Below, piece after piece: positions 23,101-35,526 of a DNA stretch of 64,000 nucleotides. A program made the translations under genes and the position numbers. Numbering within the stretch: the stretch's first letter is position 1; the number at the start of each line of letters is the position of its first letter. The notes under the pieces are model-generated. The model was not told where the DNA came from. It saw only the letters and a program-made list of their open reading frames with translations, and made no database searches. This DNA comes from Blattamonas nauphoetae (Eukaryota > Preaxostyla > Oxymonadida): contig JARBJD010000063.1 of assembly GCA_033064195.1 (NCBI GenBank), positions 242,372 to 306,371 on the forward strand, read 5' to 3'.

Positions 23101-26100
23101 CTCACCCTTCGCACCACCTTCTTCGTCTCCATCTCATCTGCGAGCGAGAAGGCTGGTGTTATCATCGCTGATGTCTCAGATTCGGCCGCTTTCGTTCTGA
23201 ACAACAATACATTCACATCGTGTTCCTGCGCTGGCCAAGCTCATTCGATTTTCATCTCCCTAGAAAACACGACCGAAGTGACTTCGTCCAGTTTCAACTA
23301 CGAAATGAAGAATCTTGTGTTCTCGACAAGCTCATCCAACTCGAACACTGTAAAACTGATCAATGTGTTGGTGACTGGAAATCGGATTGACCTGACGACG
23401 AAATCAGATGCTTGGGAGGGAACCTACTCAGTTGATACTCCTGACTCGCTTTGGGGATGTGACACATCGACTGGAGTAAACACATCGCTGCTTGTGTATC
23501 TTATTCAACCTGGAAGCAAGATTGACGTGGATGGAACCAATGGGAAGGACATTGAGCAATGCGGACACTTTGGAGTGAGTTGCCTGACGATCGAAAAAGG
23601 AATTGGTCGCGCGACGGCAGCCGACTCAGCGAAACAGATCAACATCAAAGACGCGACACCACTCAGCACATCGATCTCTCCGAATGCTGTTGCTCTGACA
23701 ATCACCGGAGAGACACAGATGAGACAAATCAAAATTGCAGCAGGTGGACAGTTCGTTATTTCAGATGGATCTCTCACCCTCAAATTGCTCGCCTTCGTCG
23801 CGTCCGTTGACTCATTTTCGAACTCTCTGATCACAGTTTCATCGACTGGATCTCTGTCCGTCACATCCTGTTCCTTCTCCGGCTTCTCGTCAACTGCTGC
23901 TTCAATCCTGACCGCGACAATAGCAACATCTAAGTCTGTGATCTTCTCAGACACAACATTCACCACATGCAATTCAACAGGAACTGCTCGCTCTGGTGTT
24001 CTGGATGTATCGATGGTCGAAGGCAGTGAATTCTCAATCACTCATTCGTCGAATCCCTTTATCACCTGTTCGTCGTCTGACTGCTCTGCCGACTGTGTCT
24101 TCGTCTCTCATCCAACTCTCTCCAAAACAGTTGTCAATAACATCCTGAAGTTCGGTTGGGATCAGACATCGCCATCGTCTCGCGATTTTGTTGGGAAAGA
24201 GGGAAACCACGCAATACCTGTTCCTCTCGCTGTATTTCCTCACTCTCCGACTTCAACTTTCATCTCCGCCGACTCGAACGATGTGTCTGTTTGTGGATTC
24301 GCGGAATATCCTTGTGCCTCTCTGACTGCTCTCCACGGCAGAATCAAGGACACACCTGACACGGCGATCACATTCAACACAAATGTGGAACACTCCACTG
24401 AACTCGCCTTCACCAAAAGTGTCTCATTCTCCGGAAACGAGAAAACGATGACCATAAAGGAAACAGCGGCCACAGCACCAGGCACAGCTCTCTTCTCTCT
24501 CGCCGCTAACACACAGATCACATCATTGTTCGTCGCCGTTCCTTCGACTTTCAAACATGCGTCTGTCTTCCACTCTCTTTCCGCCTCGCTCACAATCGAA
24601 AACTGCTCGTTCGCTCAATCAGGGACAGGCAGAATTGCGGGCACGCTGATCCAGATCAAGTCAGGTGCGAGTCTCACCCTTCGCACCACCTTCTTCGTCT
24701 CCATCTCATCTGCGAGCGAGAAGGCTGGTGTTATCATCGCTGATGTCTCAGATTCGGCCGCTTTCGTTCTGAACAACAATACATTCACATCGTGTTCCTG
24801 CGCTGGCCAAGCTCATTCGATTTTCATCTCCTAGAAAACACGACCGAAGTGACTTCGTCCAGTTTCAACTACGAAATGAAGAATCTTGTGTTCTCGACAA
24901 GCTCATCCAACTCGAACACTGTAAAACTGATCAATGTGTTGGTGACTGGAAATCGGATTGACCTGACGACGAAATCAGATGCTTGGGAGGGAACCTACTC
25001 AGTTGATACTCCTGACTCGCTTTGGGGATGTGACACATCGACTGGAGTAAACACATCGCTGCTTGTGTATCTTATTCAACCTGGAAGCAAGATTGACGTG
25101 GATGGAACCAATGGGAAGGACATTGAGCAATGCGGACACTTTGGAGTGAGTTGCCTGACGATCGAAAAAGGAATTGGTCGCGCGACGGCAGCCGACTCAG
25201 CGAAACAGATCAACATCAAAGACGCGACACCACTCAGCACATCGATCTCTCCGAATGCTGTTGCTCTGACAATCACCGGAGAGACACAGATGAGACAAAT
25301 CAAAATTGCAGCAGGTGGACAGTTCGTTATTTCAGATGGATCTCTCACCCTCAAATTGCTCGCCTTCGTCGCGTCCGTTGACTCATTTTCGAACTCTCTG
25401 ATCACAGTTTCATCGACTGGATCTCTGTCCGTCACATCCTGTTCCTTCTCCGGCTTCTCGTCAACTGCTGCTTCAATCCTGACCGCGACAATAGCAACAT
25501 CTAAGTCTGTGATCTTCTCAGACACAACATTCACCACATGCAATTCAACAGGAACTGCTCGCTCTGGTGTTCTGGATGTATCGATGGTCGAAGGCAGTGA
25601 ATTCTCAATCACTCATTCGTCGAATCCCTTTATCACCTGTTCGTCGTCTGACTGCTCTGCCGACTGTGTCTTCGTCTCTCATCCAACTCTCTCCAAAACA
25701 GTTGTCAATAACATCCTGAAGTTCGGTTGGGATCAGACATCGCCATCGTCTCGCGATTTTGTTGGGAAAGAGGGAAACCACGCAATACCTGTTCCTCTCT
25801 CGCTGTATTTCCTCACTCTCCCGACTTCAACTTTCATCTCCGCCGACTCGAACGATGTGTCTGTTTGTGGATTCGCGGAATATCCTTGTGCCTCTCTGAC
25901 TGCTCTCCACGGCAGAATCAAGGACACACCTGACACGGCGATCACATTCAACACAAATGTGGAACACTCCACTGAACTCGCCTTCACCAAAAGTGTCTCA
26001 TTCTCCGGAAACGAGAAAACGATGACCATAAAGGAAACAGCGGCCACAGCACCAGGCACAGCTCTCTTCTCTCTCGCCGCTAACACACAGATCACATCAT

Positions 26101-29100
26101 TGTTCGTCGCCGTTCCTTCGACTTTCAAACATGCGTCTGTCTTCCACTCTCTTTCCGCCTCGCTCACAATCGAAAACTGCTCGTTCACCCAATCAGGGAC
26201 TGGAAGCATTGTGGGCACGCTGATCCAGATCAAGTCTGGTGCAAGCCTCACCCTTCGCACCACCTTCTTCGTCTCCATCTCATCTGCGAGCGAGAAGGCT
26301 GGTGTTATCATCGCTGATGTCTCAGATTCGGCCGCTTTCGTGCTGAACAACAATACATTCACATCGTGTTCCTGCACTGGCCAAGCTCATTCGATTTTCA
26401 TCTCCCTTGAAAATACTACCGAAGTGACTTCATCAAGTTTCAACTACGAAATGAAGAATCTTGTGTTTTCGAAAGGCACGTCCAACTCGAACACGAAGAA
26501 GCAGATTGACGTGTTCTTGACTGGAGATCGGATTGACCTGACGACGAAATCAGATGATTGGGAGGGAACCTACTCAGTTGATACTCCTGACTCACTTTGG
26601 GGAAGTGACACATCAACTGGAATGAACACATCGCTGCTTCCGTACCTTGTCGATCTCGAAGGAGGCATAGTGGAAGTTGATGACAAAGGATACGAATTTG
26701 AGAAGTGTGGACATTTCTATTTGTACTGCAAGACACTCTCGCTCGGAATCATTCGAATGGGCTCATCCAACACAATCAACACAATCAAAGTCATCGACAG
26801 CATCGAAGTGGATTCGAACATATCTTTGAAAGGGACGAAGACGATCGTCGGCGACCAAAAGGCATCGACACTTACTTTCACTCATCATGGCGTGTTCGAG
26901 AACAAGGTCCAAAGCTCCGAGTCTTCCTCACTCACTTTCAGACAGCTCACAATCTCGGTCCCAACCACCACCTCAAACAGTGTTCTCTTCACATCGTCTT
27001 CTGGCATCCTCGAATTCGACGACTGCTCGTTCATCGCTCCAGCATCGTCGGAACTGGCCTTCTCTCTCATCTCTGCAACAGGCGGATCATTGGAACTCTC
27101 CTCTGTCACAGCTGAGAAATTCACACTGACGTCCACACCACTCATCTCCTCATCTGCTCCAGTCACCATCGAACATAGTTCATTCGCATCGATCACTCGC
27201 AAAGATGGATTGGGATGTGTTTTGGAAGCAACTAAATCGGAAGAAGGACCAGTGAAAGTGACAGACACATCTTTCACGTCATGCACTTCGTCCAACCGAC
27301 GAAACTGGATTCTTCTGATTGGGAAGCATCCCAACACCGTCGACAAGGATAGTTGGAAAGACACAATAACAACCTCGATGCACCGTCAGGGTGTCCTTCT
27401 ATTCATTCCTGCAGGTAACGAAGACCGTCCGTCCGCATCAGATCCGTACGAACCACACTCGCTTCTCTACGAGTTCTATCCACACAATCCTGGTCTGATC
27501 GTCGTCACCAAAGACGAATGGAACGAAGATCATCCACTCTGCGGACACTCGCAACTTCCGTGCCTCACTGTCGACAAAGCAGTTTCTCTCACGCTTGTGC
27601 GGAATGTGGAGATCAACGGAGAAGGAGAGATCAACTCGGCCATCAAACTGGACGGAGACTTCTTGACAGTGCAGGGCCATAAAAAGAAGGGACTTCTTCG
27701 GATGAGAGGGAAAGGTCAGCTTGTGAACAATGTCTTCAACGATCCAGACACTCTCCTCATCACGTTCGTCACACTCGATCTCTCGTCGTCTTCTCTGACG
27801 ACATCTGACGCTCTGATTGTGAATGAGAATGGCGAGACTGAACTTGTTTCTGTCACAATTTCATCGACAGTGGACATTCAGCCCTCCATCCTCCGACTGA
27901 CTGGAGGAGCTTCGCTCGTTACGAACCTGACCATCTCGTCTCTCGTCTTCTCTTCGAATATGTTTGATCTTTCAAACTTCGAAACTGCATCGTTTGTCGA
28001 AGTCACCCTCTCCTATCCCTCGAAGCATCCACAGTTTCAATTTCTCACTGCCAAGGATGGAGGAGATCTTCATGTGAAATCGTGCTCATTTTCTGGAGAA
28101 TCATCATCTTCAAACGAAGACGCAGATACCAGCAATGTCTGTGACTGGACGATGTCTGTGATCGACGTTCAAGACACGCCAACGAAGATTGAATTTTCAT
28201 CATTTCTCTCTCTGCCAATCGGCGCAGTCGCAGTCTCTGGGGGATCTCTGACGATTGATGGAGCGAGTTTCCAAGACAACTCCGCTCAGAACACTTCATT
28301 CCCTTCAGTTCGACGGAATGTTCGATGCTCGAACGCTCAAGTGAACGTAACAACTCTGCATGCGGGAGACGGGGCCATTCCCGGATCATCGAGCTGGTTC
28401 TACGCTGAGGAAGGATGTTCTGTTGTGTCTTCAGTGATCAATCCTCTCTCGCCGTTCTTCATCCCAACACTGAACAAAACCGAGACGAAAGTGTCGTACA
28501 ACAAAAAGAGTGGACAATTCACTGTATCGATCGCAGGTCTTCTGCTGATCCCATGTGGACTGGAGCTCGAAGTGTTTGAATTTGACGATAAGACGAAACG
28601 AGAAACCGGGACCAAGAAAATCGTCGACTTTTCTGAGACGACCCCATCGAAATGGACAGAAACAGCTCTCACTGTAGTCTTGACTGAATCATCGCTCACG
28701 AAAAGCATCAATTCCACTTTCGAATGGCGAGCTCGTTTGAACTATGGCAATGCAATCGCAACCACTGAATACATCACCCTGAAACAGAGCGCTGCGTCTG
28801 AGAGAAAGTCGTTTGCTCAGCAATCGATGAAAATCATCATCCCCATCGCTGCCTCAGTTGCTGCACTTCTCGTCCTCCTTCTTCTCATCTTCCTGTGCTG
28901 TCGACGCCGGAAACAGAAAGCCAAGAAGGACGAATCACAACAACTGCTCACGAATCAGGAATTGGATGTCGGCATCGAAATCAAAGTGGACGATCTGCCC
29001 ACCTTTCACAACATCGACGACAATGGTACCAACCACTTCCAGACCCACACTCACATGTCCACGTGGGTCCCAGCAACGAAGGATCAAGATGCTCTGGAAA

Positions 29101-29861
29101 AAGACGAAAATGTGCCTCAACCAGAGTCTTTCTCGCCTGACAACATGGTCGAAGCGATGGGTTGTGGAGAGAAGAAGGAAATTCATGTTGTGGACAGGAG
29201 GAACACACTCTACTCTCGTCTTCACTCGAACAACAAGGACACCAGACAACTCCAACGCTTTCAGGTTCAGTTTCGAGTTGCGCGAGGACTTGAACAGCTC
29301 TCTCGGTCAGAGACATTCAAAGATCTTCTGTTGAAATTGAACCCTCACAACATCATCATCACCGAGACAGACGATGTCTTCCTGAAACTGAAAGAGGATG
29401 CTCCGCGAACAGTCGAACAACCAACTCAAAACCAAACGAACGTGACATCGCCCAAGGATGACTCTGGACAGCGATGGATGGCACCCGAAGCAGTCACACA
29501 AAGTGCCACTGAAGTGAAAGCACAAATTGACCACACAAAAGCGGCGGTTTTTAGCTTGGGCCTTGTCCTCTGGGAGATTGAAACAGGCGACGTGCCATTT
29601 GGCGAGATTGATGGAATCAACGCGCAACGTCAGCTTGGAACTGGGACAAGGCCGAAAATGGACAAGCTCCCGTCGGATTTGAAAGATCTTGTGGAACAGT
29701 GTCTCGACCTGGACCCGAAACTGCGGCCGTCCTTCAGCACGATCTACGACAAGCTGATCGACAACGGGAAGGCGACGAAGCAGATCACGAGCTCCAACGC
29801 TGAGTCGTACAAACAACAGTTGGAGGCAAAGCAACGGCAGCTTCCGCATTATTTGGAGTAG
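14125..29861 (+). CDS. Giant beta-helix / transmembrane / pseudokinase surface protein with one frameshift
   Basis: About 5245 codons once one missing base near 24830 is allowed for. The N-terminus (MGVFQFLVAVYPIVYSFF) is a signal peptide. The ectodomain is a long series of parallel beta-helix (pectin-lyase-like) modules of short Ser/Thr-rich strands, each opening with a motif of the form CG....PC.TL: CSITSPCATI at 16021, CGTDRLRCSSL at 18834, CGLLQLPCKTL at 19599, CGHFGVSCLTI at 20409, CGHSQLPCLTV at 27540. Four 525-codon units fill 20.3-26.6 kb. A membrane helix (IIIPIAASVAALLVLLLLIF, 28830-28905) precedes basic residues and a cytosolic tail. The tail resembles a kinase C-lobe: APE-like WMAPEAV, VFSLGLVLWEIETG, DLDPKLRPSF. 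The catalytic loop reads LNPHNIII without an HRD aspartate, and no DFG is seen, so it is probably inactive. It is a likely cell-surface receptor or adhesin. ATG 14125 is chosen for the signal peptide. Confidence 0.85.
20330..26640 (+). repeat. Four tandem 1575-bp coding units
   Basis: The landmark CA(G/A)CCTGGAAGCAAG falls at 20356, 21931, 23506 and 25077, giving spacings of 1575, 1575 and 1571. Each unit encodes two beta-helix submodules, one opening with CGHFGVSCLTI and one with CGFAEYPCASL. From about 22570 to 24590 the sequence is nearly identical to about 24140 to 26160, so one unit was duplicated very recently. The third interval is four bases short: two bases are missing near 24225-24228, one near 24246-24248 and one near 24828-24831, all in CT/C runs. 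The first two together keep the frame; the last makes a TAG. Confidence 0.93.
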
Positions 29862-30507
29862 TTGGCTGACCACTCCCCGTGCAGTATGATTGCACTTATA
29901 CCATCTATTTCGCAGTGTGCCTTCGGGTGTGCTGTTAGAACACGTCATCTCATGTCATCTCACGTCGAATCATCTCATCTTCCTTCAACTACTCCTCTCA
30001 AGTCACGCTCATCGTTACCGGTTCATTTCGCTCAATTTTATGAATCCTGATTACTGCCCTCTCAACACTTCAGACGTCTTCTTTCCTGATTCACGAGGAG
30101 AGCGCAATCCTCATTCACCAACGTCTGCTCTTGCACAAAACGAACTGCACAGCACTCAGTCTCGTGTGTGAACGCGGACGTTTTTCTTTCACGTCATCCA
30201 AGCACACTATCGTTCGCTTGGATTTACATTTTATTATCATTTATATTCATTCTTTTTCACTGGATTCCATTGACTCTCTCCGAACGGTTCATCTTCGTAT
30301 TTTCATGTCCGGAGAGGCATTCATTCACCATCTGACCCGCTGGGAGTTTTCCAGCACCTTTTTCACATTCTTCTGTTTCATTTCCAAACATCACTCAGAC
30401 CATCAACAATGTCTTCATTTTCATTCTTTTTTATGAAACGAACATCTTCTGACAACTGCTGGCGAGGGGTTGTTGAAAAGGAATAAGAAAAGAATGGGAA
30501 AGGCTTG
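29862..30507. other. Convergent intergenic region
   Basis: About 650 T-rich bases between the 3' ends of the giant plus-strand gene and the minus-strand ankyrin gene. No gene, repeat or clear terminator structure is seen. Confidence 0.5.
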
Positions 30508-33500
30508 TTACTCGCTTTTCAGTTCAGAGAGTTTAGCAGCATTTTCCATCACTGTGAAGAGCGAAGCAGAATCTAAGACAACCTTCTTGACCTTCTTGGC
30601 TTGAAGCAATTCCTGTGGGAAGTGTGTCTTGCCGTGCTTCTCTTCCGAATACGCAATCCGGTCAGGGATCAAAGAGTTCACACGTGATTGATCAGACAGT
30701 GATTGGAACAGCTTGAAACACGACTGACAGAGTGACTGTTTCGCTGTTTGTCCGAAGACGAGGAGTGGAATCCGTCCACCTTCACATCTCGAGCACACGG
30801 AGCGACTGCAAAGATAGCACGGACGAATCTGCGACGACATGATGGAGAGGGCAGACGAACAGGATGGACAGACTCGGCTGGGAGAAGAGACGGGAGCGGC
30901 TTGAAGAGCAGTGGAATGAGCAAGTGAAGGAGTGAGTGGGGTTGGTGGTGATGGAGCTGGTGAAGATGGGGTGACGCTCGACGATTCGAGAAGTCGTCTT
31001 TTCTGTTTGTTCTCTCTTTCGAAGAGTCCGGAGAGGGGAATACAACGAGGAATGTTCTCGACACACAACGACCCCAAATACTGTCGATCTTGCGGCGAGG
31101 AGAGAAGATCGAAGGCAGTCAGGCCATCGATGGTTGGGATCAGCACATGAGCACCGTTTCGGATGAGGTGTTCCACAATCCGTGTCTGCTTGGCCTTCTC
31201 CATTTCGTTGATCACGCCCATCCCAGTGCAGGCGTGATGAAGGGCAGTCCATCCCTTCCTGTCTCGAATGTTGGGATCTGCACCATGTTTCAGGAGTTCT
31301 CCGACAATCTCCACACATCGAGCGAGAACAGCGAGATGAAGAGCTGTCTGTCTCTGATGATTCTGCACGTCGATTCGAAGTGCGGGAGAGAGGCGAATGA
31401 TCAGTTGAACAGCTTCGAGCGATGTGTTGATCGTTGCAACGTGAAGAGGAGTGTTTCCTGTCACTGTATCGCCGAGATCACCTCCCCCGACTTTCGAAAG
31501 GAGGAGTTCCACCGCCTTTAGATTCCGTGCTTGAACTGCTTCATGGAGTGGAGTGATTCCATTGGCATTCTGCTGTCCCAGTGTTACTCCCTGCGCCTGC
31601 AGAGTGGAGAGGAATTGTGTCGTGAACTCGGGACTGATTTGAGTGGGGGGAGGAGACGAAGTTGGAGAAGGGAGCTGGAGATGAGGTGGTTGGAGAGCGT
31701 GTTTGATGCAGATGTGGGCGAGACTGTCGCCATTCACATCCAAAATGGTCAATTCAGGATGATAGTTGAGAAGGACTGATGAGAAAAGAATGAGAGGAAA
31801 AGAAAGGCAGACGATTGATGAACGAATGGTGGCGGAATGAGATCGCCATTGCGAGTGGGGAGCTCAGTGAGCTGTCTGTTCCATCGACCAGCACGCCGAA
31901 TAAGGATTTCAGAAGTGAGAGGAAGAACGAAATCAGGTCTGGTGAGAAGTTTGGGTCTGGATCGATTCCTGGTGAGGGTTGTGCTTGGTTCTTGCGTGCT
32001 TCCTTTTCGGCGTCTCGTTTCCACCCCTCACCGGCAGGGAGTGCAGTCAGCATTCGCATCCCTTCTTTCAGAAAACTGTCGTAAATCGATTCGACGAGCT
32101 TTGTGTCGTTTCTGGCCGCCAGAACATGGAAGACTGAAGCTCGTTGATTCAAGCTAGTCAAGGCAAGCTGCAGACACATCCGAACGAAGGGCACAAGAAA
32201 AGTGAAGACGGAGTGTTGAGAGATGGCAGTCTTGTTCGTTCTCGAAGGAGCAGTGTCGAGTTGGCTTCCCTCTCTCCACACTGTCTCCAGAAGTCCCACT
32301 ACGCTCGGAAGAGAGGAGTCCTCCCATTCCAACAACTGCCGCTCAAAAACACTTTTTCGGTGCGCTGCAAGGATGTGTGGAATGACTGTCGTGTCGGGGA
32401 GTTCAGCCGAAGTGTCTGAGTTCTTCTTTGGCGACTTCCGGAAGTACGAGAGGTCGGTTTGTGGAACAGCGAGCTTGGAGCGATCTTGGGAGGGGAGAGA
32501 TGGGCACAGTTCCTTCAGTCGAGAAGTGAGATGCGACACGAGGGCACCAATCACAGTTGAGAGTGTGGAGACAGATCGAAGTTGGAGCTTCTCTTCGATT
32601 TCTGTCGGAGCTCCCTCAAACACATGTCCGCTCCATCCTTTTCGTGGTGAAGACAGAGGAGTTGAAAGTGGGGTTGGGGCTGAGAGAGGCGGGACGACGA
32701 GGGAGAGCTTCTTGGCAGTCTGGCCCACTTCGTCCATCCGACGTGGAAGCTGAGAGAGACAGACATTCAATTTGGAGATGTCTTCGCGGAGGAGAGAGAA
32801 GTCTGGTGAGAAGAAGAGAGAAATGAAAAAAGGGAGAGGAATCCACACCTTCCGAGATGTTTCCACAACTCTGACGCATCACCTCGCCATCGAGCAGGGC
32901 AAGAACTGTCTCCTCGCTGCCACCAGCTGCAGCGAGTTCAATCGCAAACCATCCGCTTCCGTCCTCACTCGCAATCGGTTTGATTCCGATCGAGGCAGGA
33001 CGAGCGGGAGCGGAATTGTTTGACGGAAGAGACAGGATCGCAGGGGAGATTGGATTGGGGAGAACTGTTCTGGGATAGCGTTGGCGAAATGAGTGAAAGA
33101 CGCCGAGTGTGGCGAGGGTTGGAGAATGTGGGATGAGTGGCGATGCACCGTTCAAGAGAAGAGAGGTCACACAACCAGTGTGTCCCAAGAACGACGCGAT
33201 GTGAAGTGGGAGGGGATGGAGTGAATTGAGAAAGAGAGTAAGATGAACATGCTGTGAAGAGAGGGCAGGTGACACAGATGCACCCGAGCGAGATGTACTG
33301 TCATCACCAATCTGACTTCCGTTCTGTTCTGTCGGCTCTGTCAGGTCACATTCGGTTGATTTTCGCGGCTCTTCTTGTAAGCATCGCAGAGTGTGCCCAC
33401 CACGCTTTCTACACCCAACGCGGCGCCAAGATGAAAGACAGAGAGACAGCTGCAAAAGGTTTTGGGAAGAGTTCATAAATTGATTCGATTATTCTTTTCT

Positions 33501-35302
33501 TCTCTTCGTTGATTTCTGCTTCACTCAAGTTCCTTTCTTCTGTGTATTGCTCTTGTCCAAGCTTTCCTTCCTCTTCTACCAGATCCCAAAATCGAGCAGA
33601 CAGGGAAGCATCGATTTTGGCGAGAATGTCCGATGGAAGCAATCGGACAAGCCACAACACTGGATTAGGAATTTTCCAGTCCTGCTCCCCGAAAATTCGA
33701 GGAGTAATCGCAGAAAATTCCCGATTTGTGTATCCTTTCGAGTTTAGTGGTGATCCAAGTGAGATTTTGGAGGCGACAGATTGACGAGAGATAATCGATG
33801 GCTGGCCAGAGAAATAGGGAGTGTCACCCACAGCTTGTGGATCAGTCATCCCATGCATTGTTTCAAACACTTTATCTGGCTCGAGAAATCGAAAAGGGCT
33901 GGTTTCAGGAAGCGAGGGACAGAGTTCATGTTGAATGATGAACCAGCGTTTGCGAGCAGATACATCATGTCTGTGTTCTGGTTGATCACTGACCATGCTA
34001 ATGGTGACAACGGTGGCGGAATTAAGTTCGGGATTTGAGATGCGGATGGATCGATTCCGTCTGGATTGGCATGATGTTTAAGAAGAAATGATGCAATCTC
34101 AAATCGATTTGATATCACTGAATAATGAAGGGGAGTATGATAAGAGCAATCTTGAATGTTCAGGTGAGCTCCATGTTTGAGGAGAAGTGTCAGGATGGAG
34201 ACATCGAGTTCCTCCTCCGAATACTTGTCGATATCTCTTGTCTCGGTGGACTTTGTGGGGAAAGGGTGGTAATCATGGACAATGAGGTCTGGCGTAAGGA
34301 CAGACTCCATCATCTCCATGTCCCTTCCCCATCCAATGCAGTGGGGTGAGTCCTTGATCATCTGGGACGTTTATTAGTTCAGTAACAGCCGGATATTTTT
34401 CGATGAGATGTTCAAGTGTTGACAGAGGTGAATCCGAGCATAGACAATAATGAATGACGGTCCATCCTGTTCTACGATTTGTAGTTGCTAGATATGTTGG
34501 CAAAGAATTGATTTGGGCAGGTGTAGAGTTCTGAGCTTGAGATTGATTGTTCGCTGAAATTGATTGGTTCAGGGAGCAGGACAACGAAATAATCATGTCC
34601 AAGTGAGAAATAAGTCCAAATTGACAACATAAATGAGTGATCTATTGAGATTGTAGAGAGAAGGAGAGGAATTGGAATTTGGGTTGTGTTGTATTATTCA
34701 AATGAGGGAAAATAGAAATTCAAACTGTCTCACCGCTTGCATTGGGGAGATTAAGATCAGTGCCTAATTCATACGCAGTTTGTAGAAGCTACAGACGAAA
34801 GAGAGAGCAAAATATTAGTCGAGAGATGGTTGATCAAGAACAAGAAATGAGGGCAACAAGATGAATGGATGAGGGCATACAGAGTTGATTTCTGACACAT
34901 TCTCTATTTCATAACCATTTTCCTTCAAATCAATCCCTCTTCGAAGGATTCGGTGGGCAACAGTTTCACCTGATGATACTATCGGAACGAATGGACATCA
35001 TGATAATTGAAAGATCATGAAAAAACAATGATTAGAGGAATATCATGAGTATCATAAGAGTTGAAGTCGAAACGAGGCACACCAGTCAGTTTGTTCATGT
35101 CGCAACCGTTCTTCTGAAGTTCTTTGAGAAAATCTATTGTTCCAATATCACCACATTCATGCACAAGTGACCATCTCAAATCATCACATAGGTCAATATT
35201 AACCTCATTTTTCGCGAGATATGTCGAGAATGAGTCAAGATCGTGAAGGAGAAGGAAATCTGACAAATTCTTTCTATGATTCAATGGCTGAGAACTTTCC
35301 AT
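30508..35302 (-). CDS. Ankyrin-repeat protein with C-terminal FYVE-like zinc finger, nine exons
   Basis: Exons, read from the ATG at 35302: 35302-35083, 34969-34881, 34788-34726, 34641-34306, 34250-33944, 33875 to about 33430, about 33400 (or 33250) to 32849, 32802-31813, 31775-30508. Each junction except the sixth intron has GT-AG ends, matching phase and an uninterrupted ankyrin pattern, for example DLNLPNASGET joined to ITHLCCQFGLISHL. Ankyrin repeats occur throughout; the last exon has clear ones (GITPLHEAVQARN, TALHLAVLARCVEIV, GWTALHHAC). Four CxxC pairs near the C-terminus (CPSC, CYLC, CSRC, CQSC) have FYVE/RING-like spacing. The basic RRHHCR patch that binds phosphatidylinositol 3-phosphate is not present (IRPCYLC), so lipid binding is doubtful. 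It is probably a cytosolic scaffold of the trafficking or signalling kind. The sixth intron has several possible sites. Confidence 0.8.
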
Positions 35303-35526
35303 CTTCTATACCTTGAATAATGTAACGAACGAGAATGTGGAGAAAAAAGTCGATAAAACAGAATTAAGTCCGGGACTGATCACTCCAAATCCTGTCATTC
35401 ACAATTTCTGATGGATATTACACCATCTTTGACGGAATCAACAACAGAAACAAGTGTGAAATGACATTTGAAGAGCGTAAATGAGCGATTCACGCGCAAA
35501 ACAGAGAATTGCACGTGTTTTGCTTT
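35303..35526. other. Short intergenic spacer
   Basis: 224 bases between the ankyrin gene's start and the stop of the next minus-strand gene. It must hold the ankyrin gene's promoter and the neighbour's 3' end. I see no recognisable element. Confidence 0.4.

Noticed and set aside
20406-26377. Repeated antisense frames of 100-214 codons across the tandem units
   Set aside because: They recur in every unit because the unit recurs, and they lie opposite a clearly coding strand.
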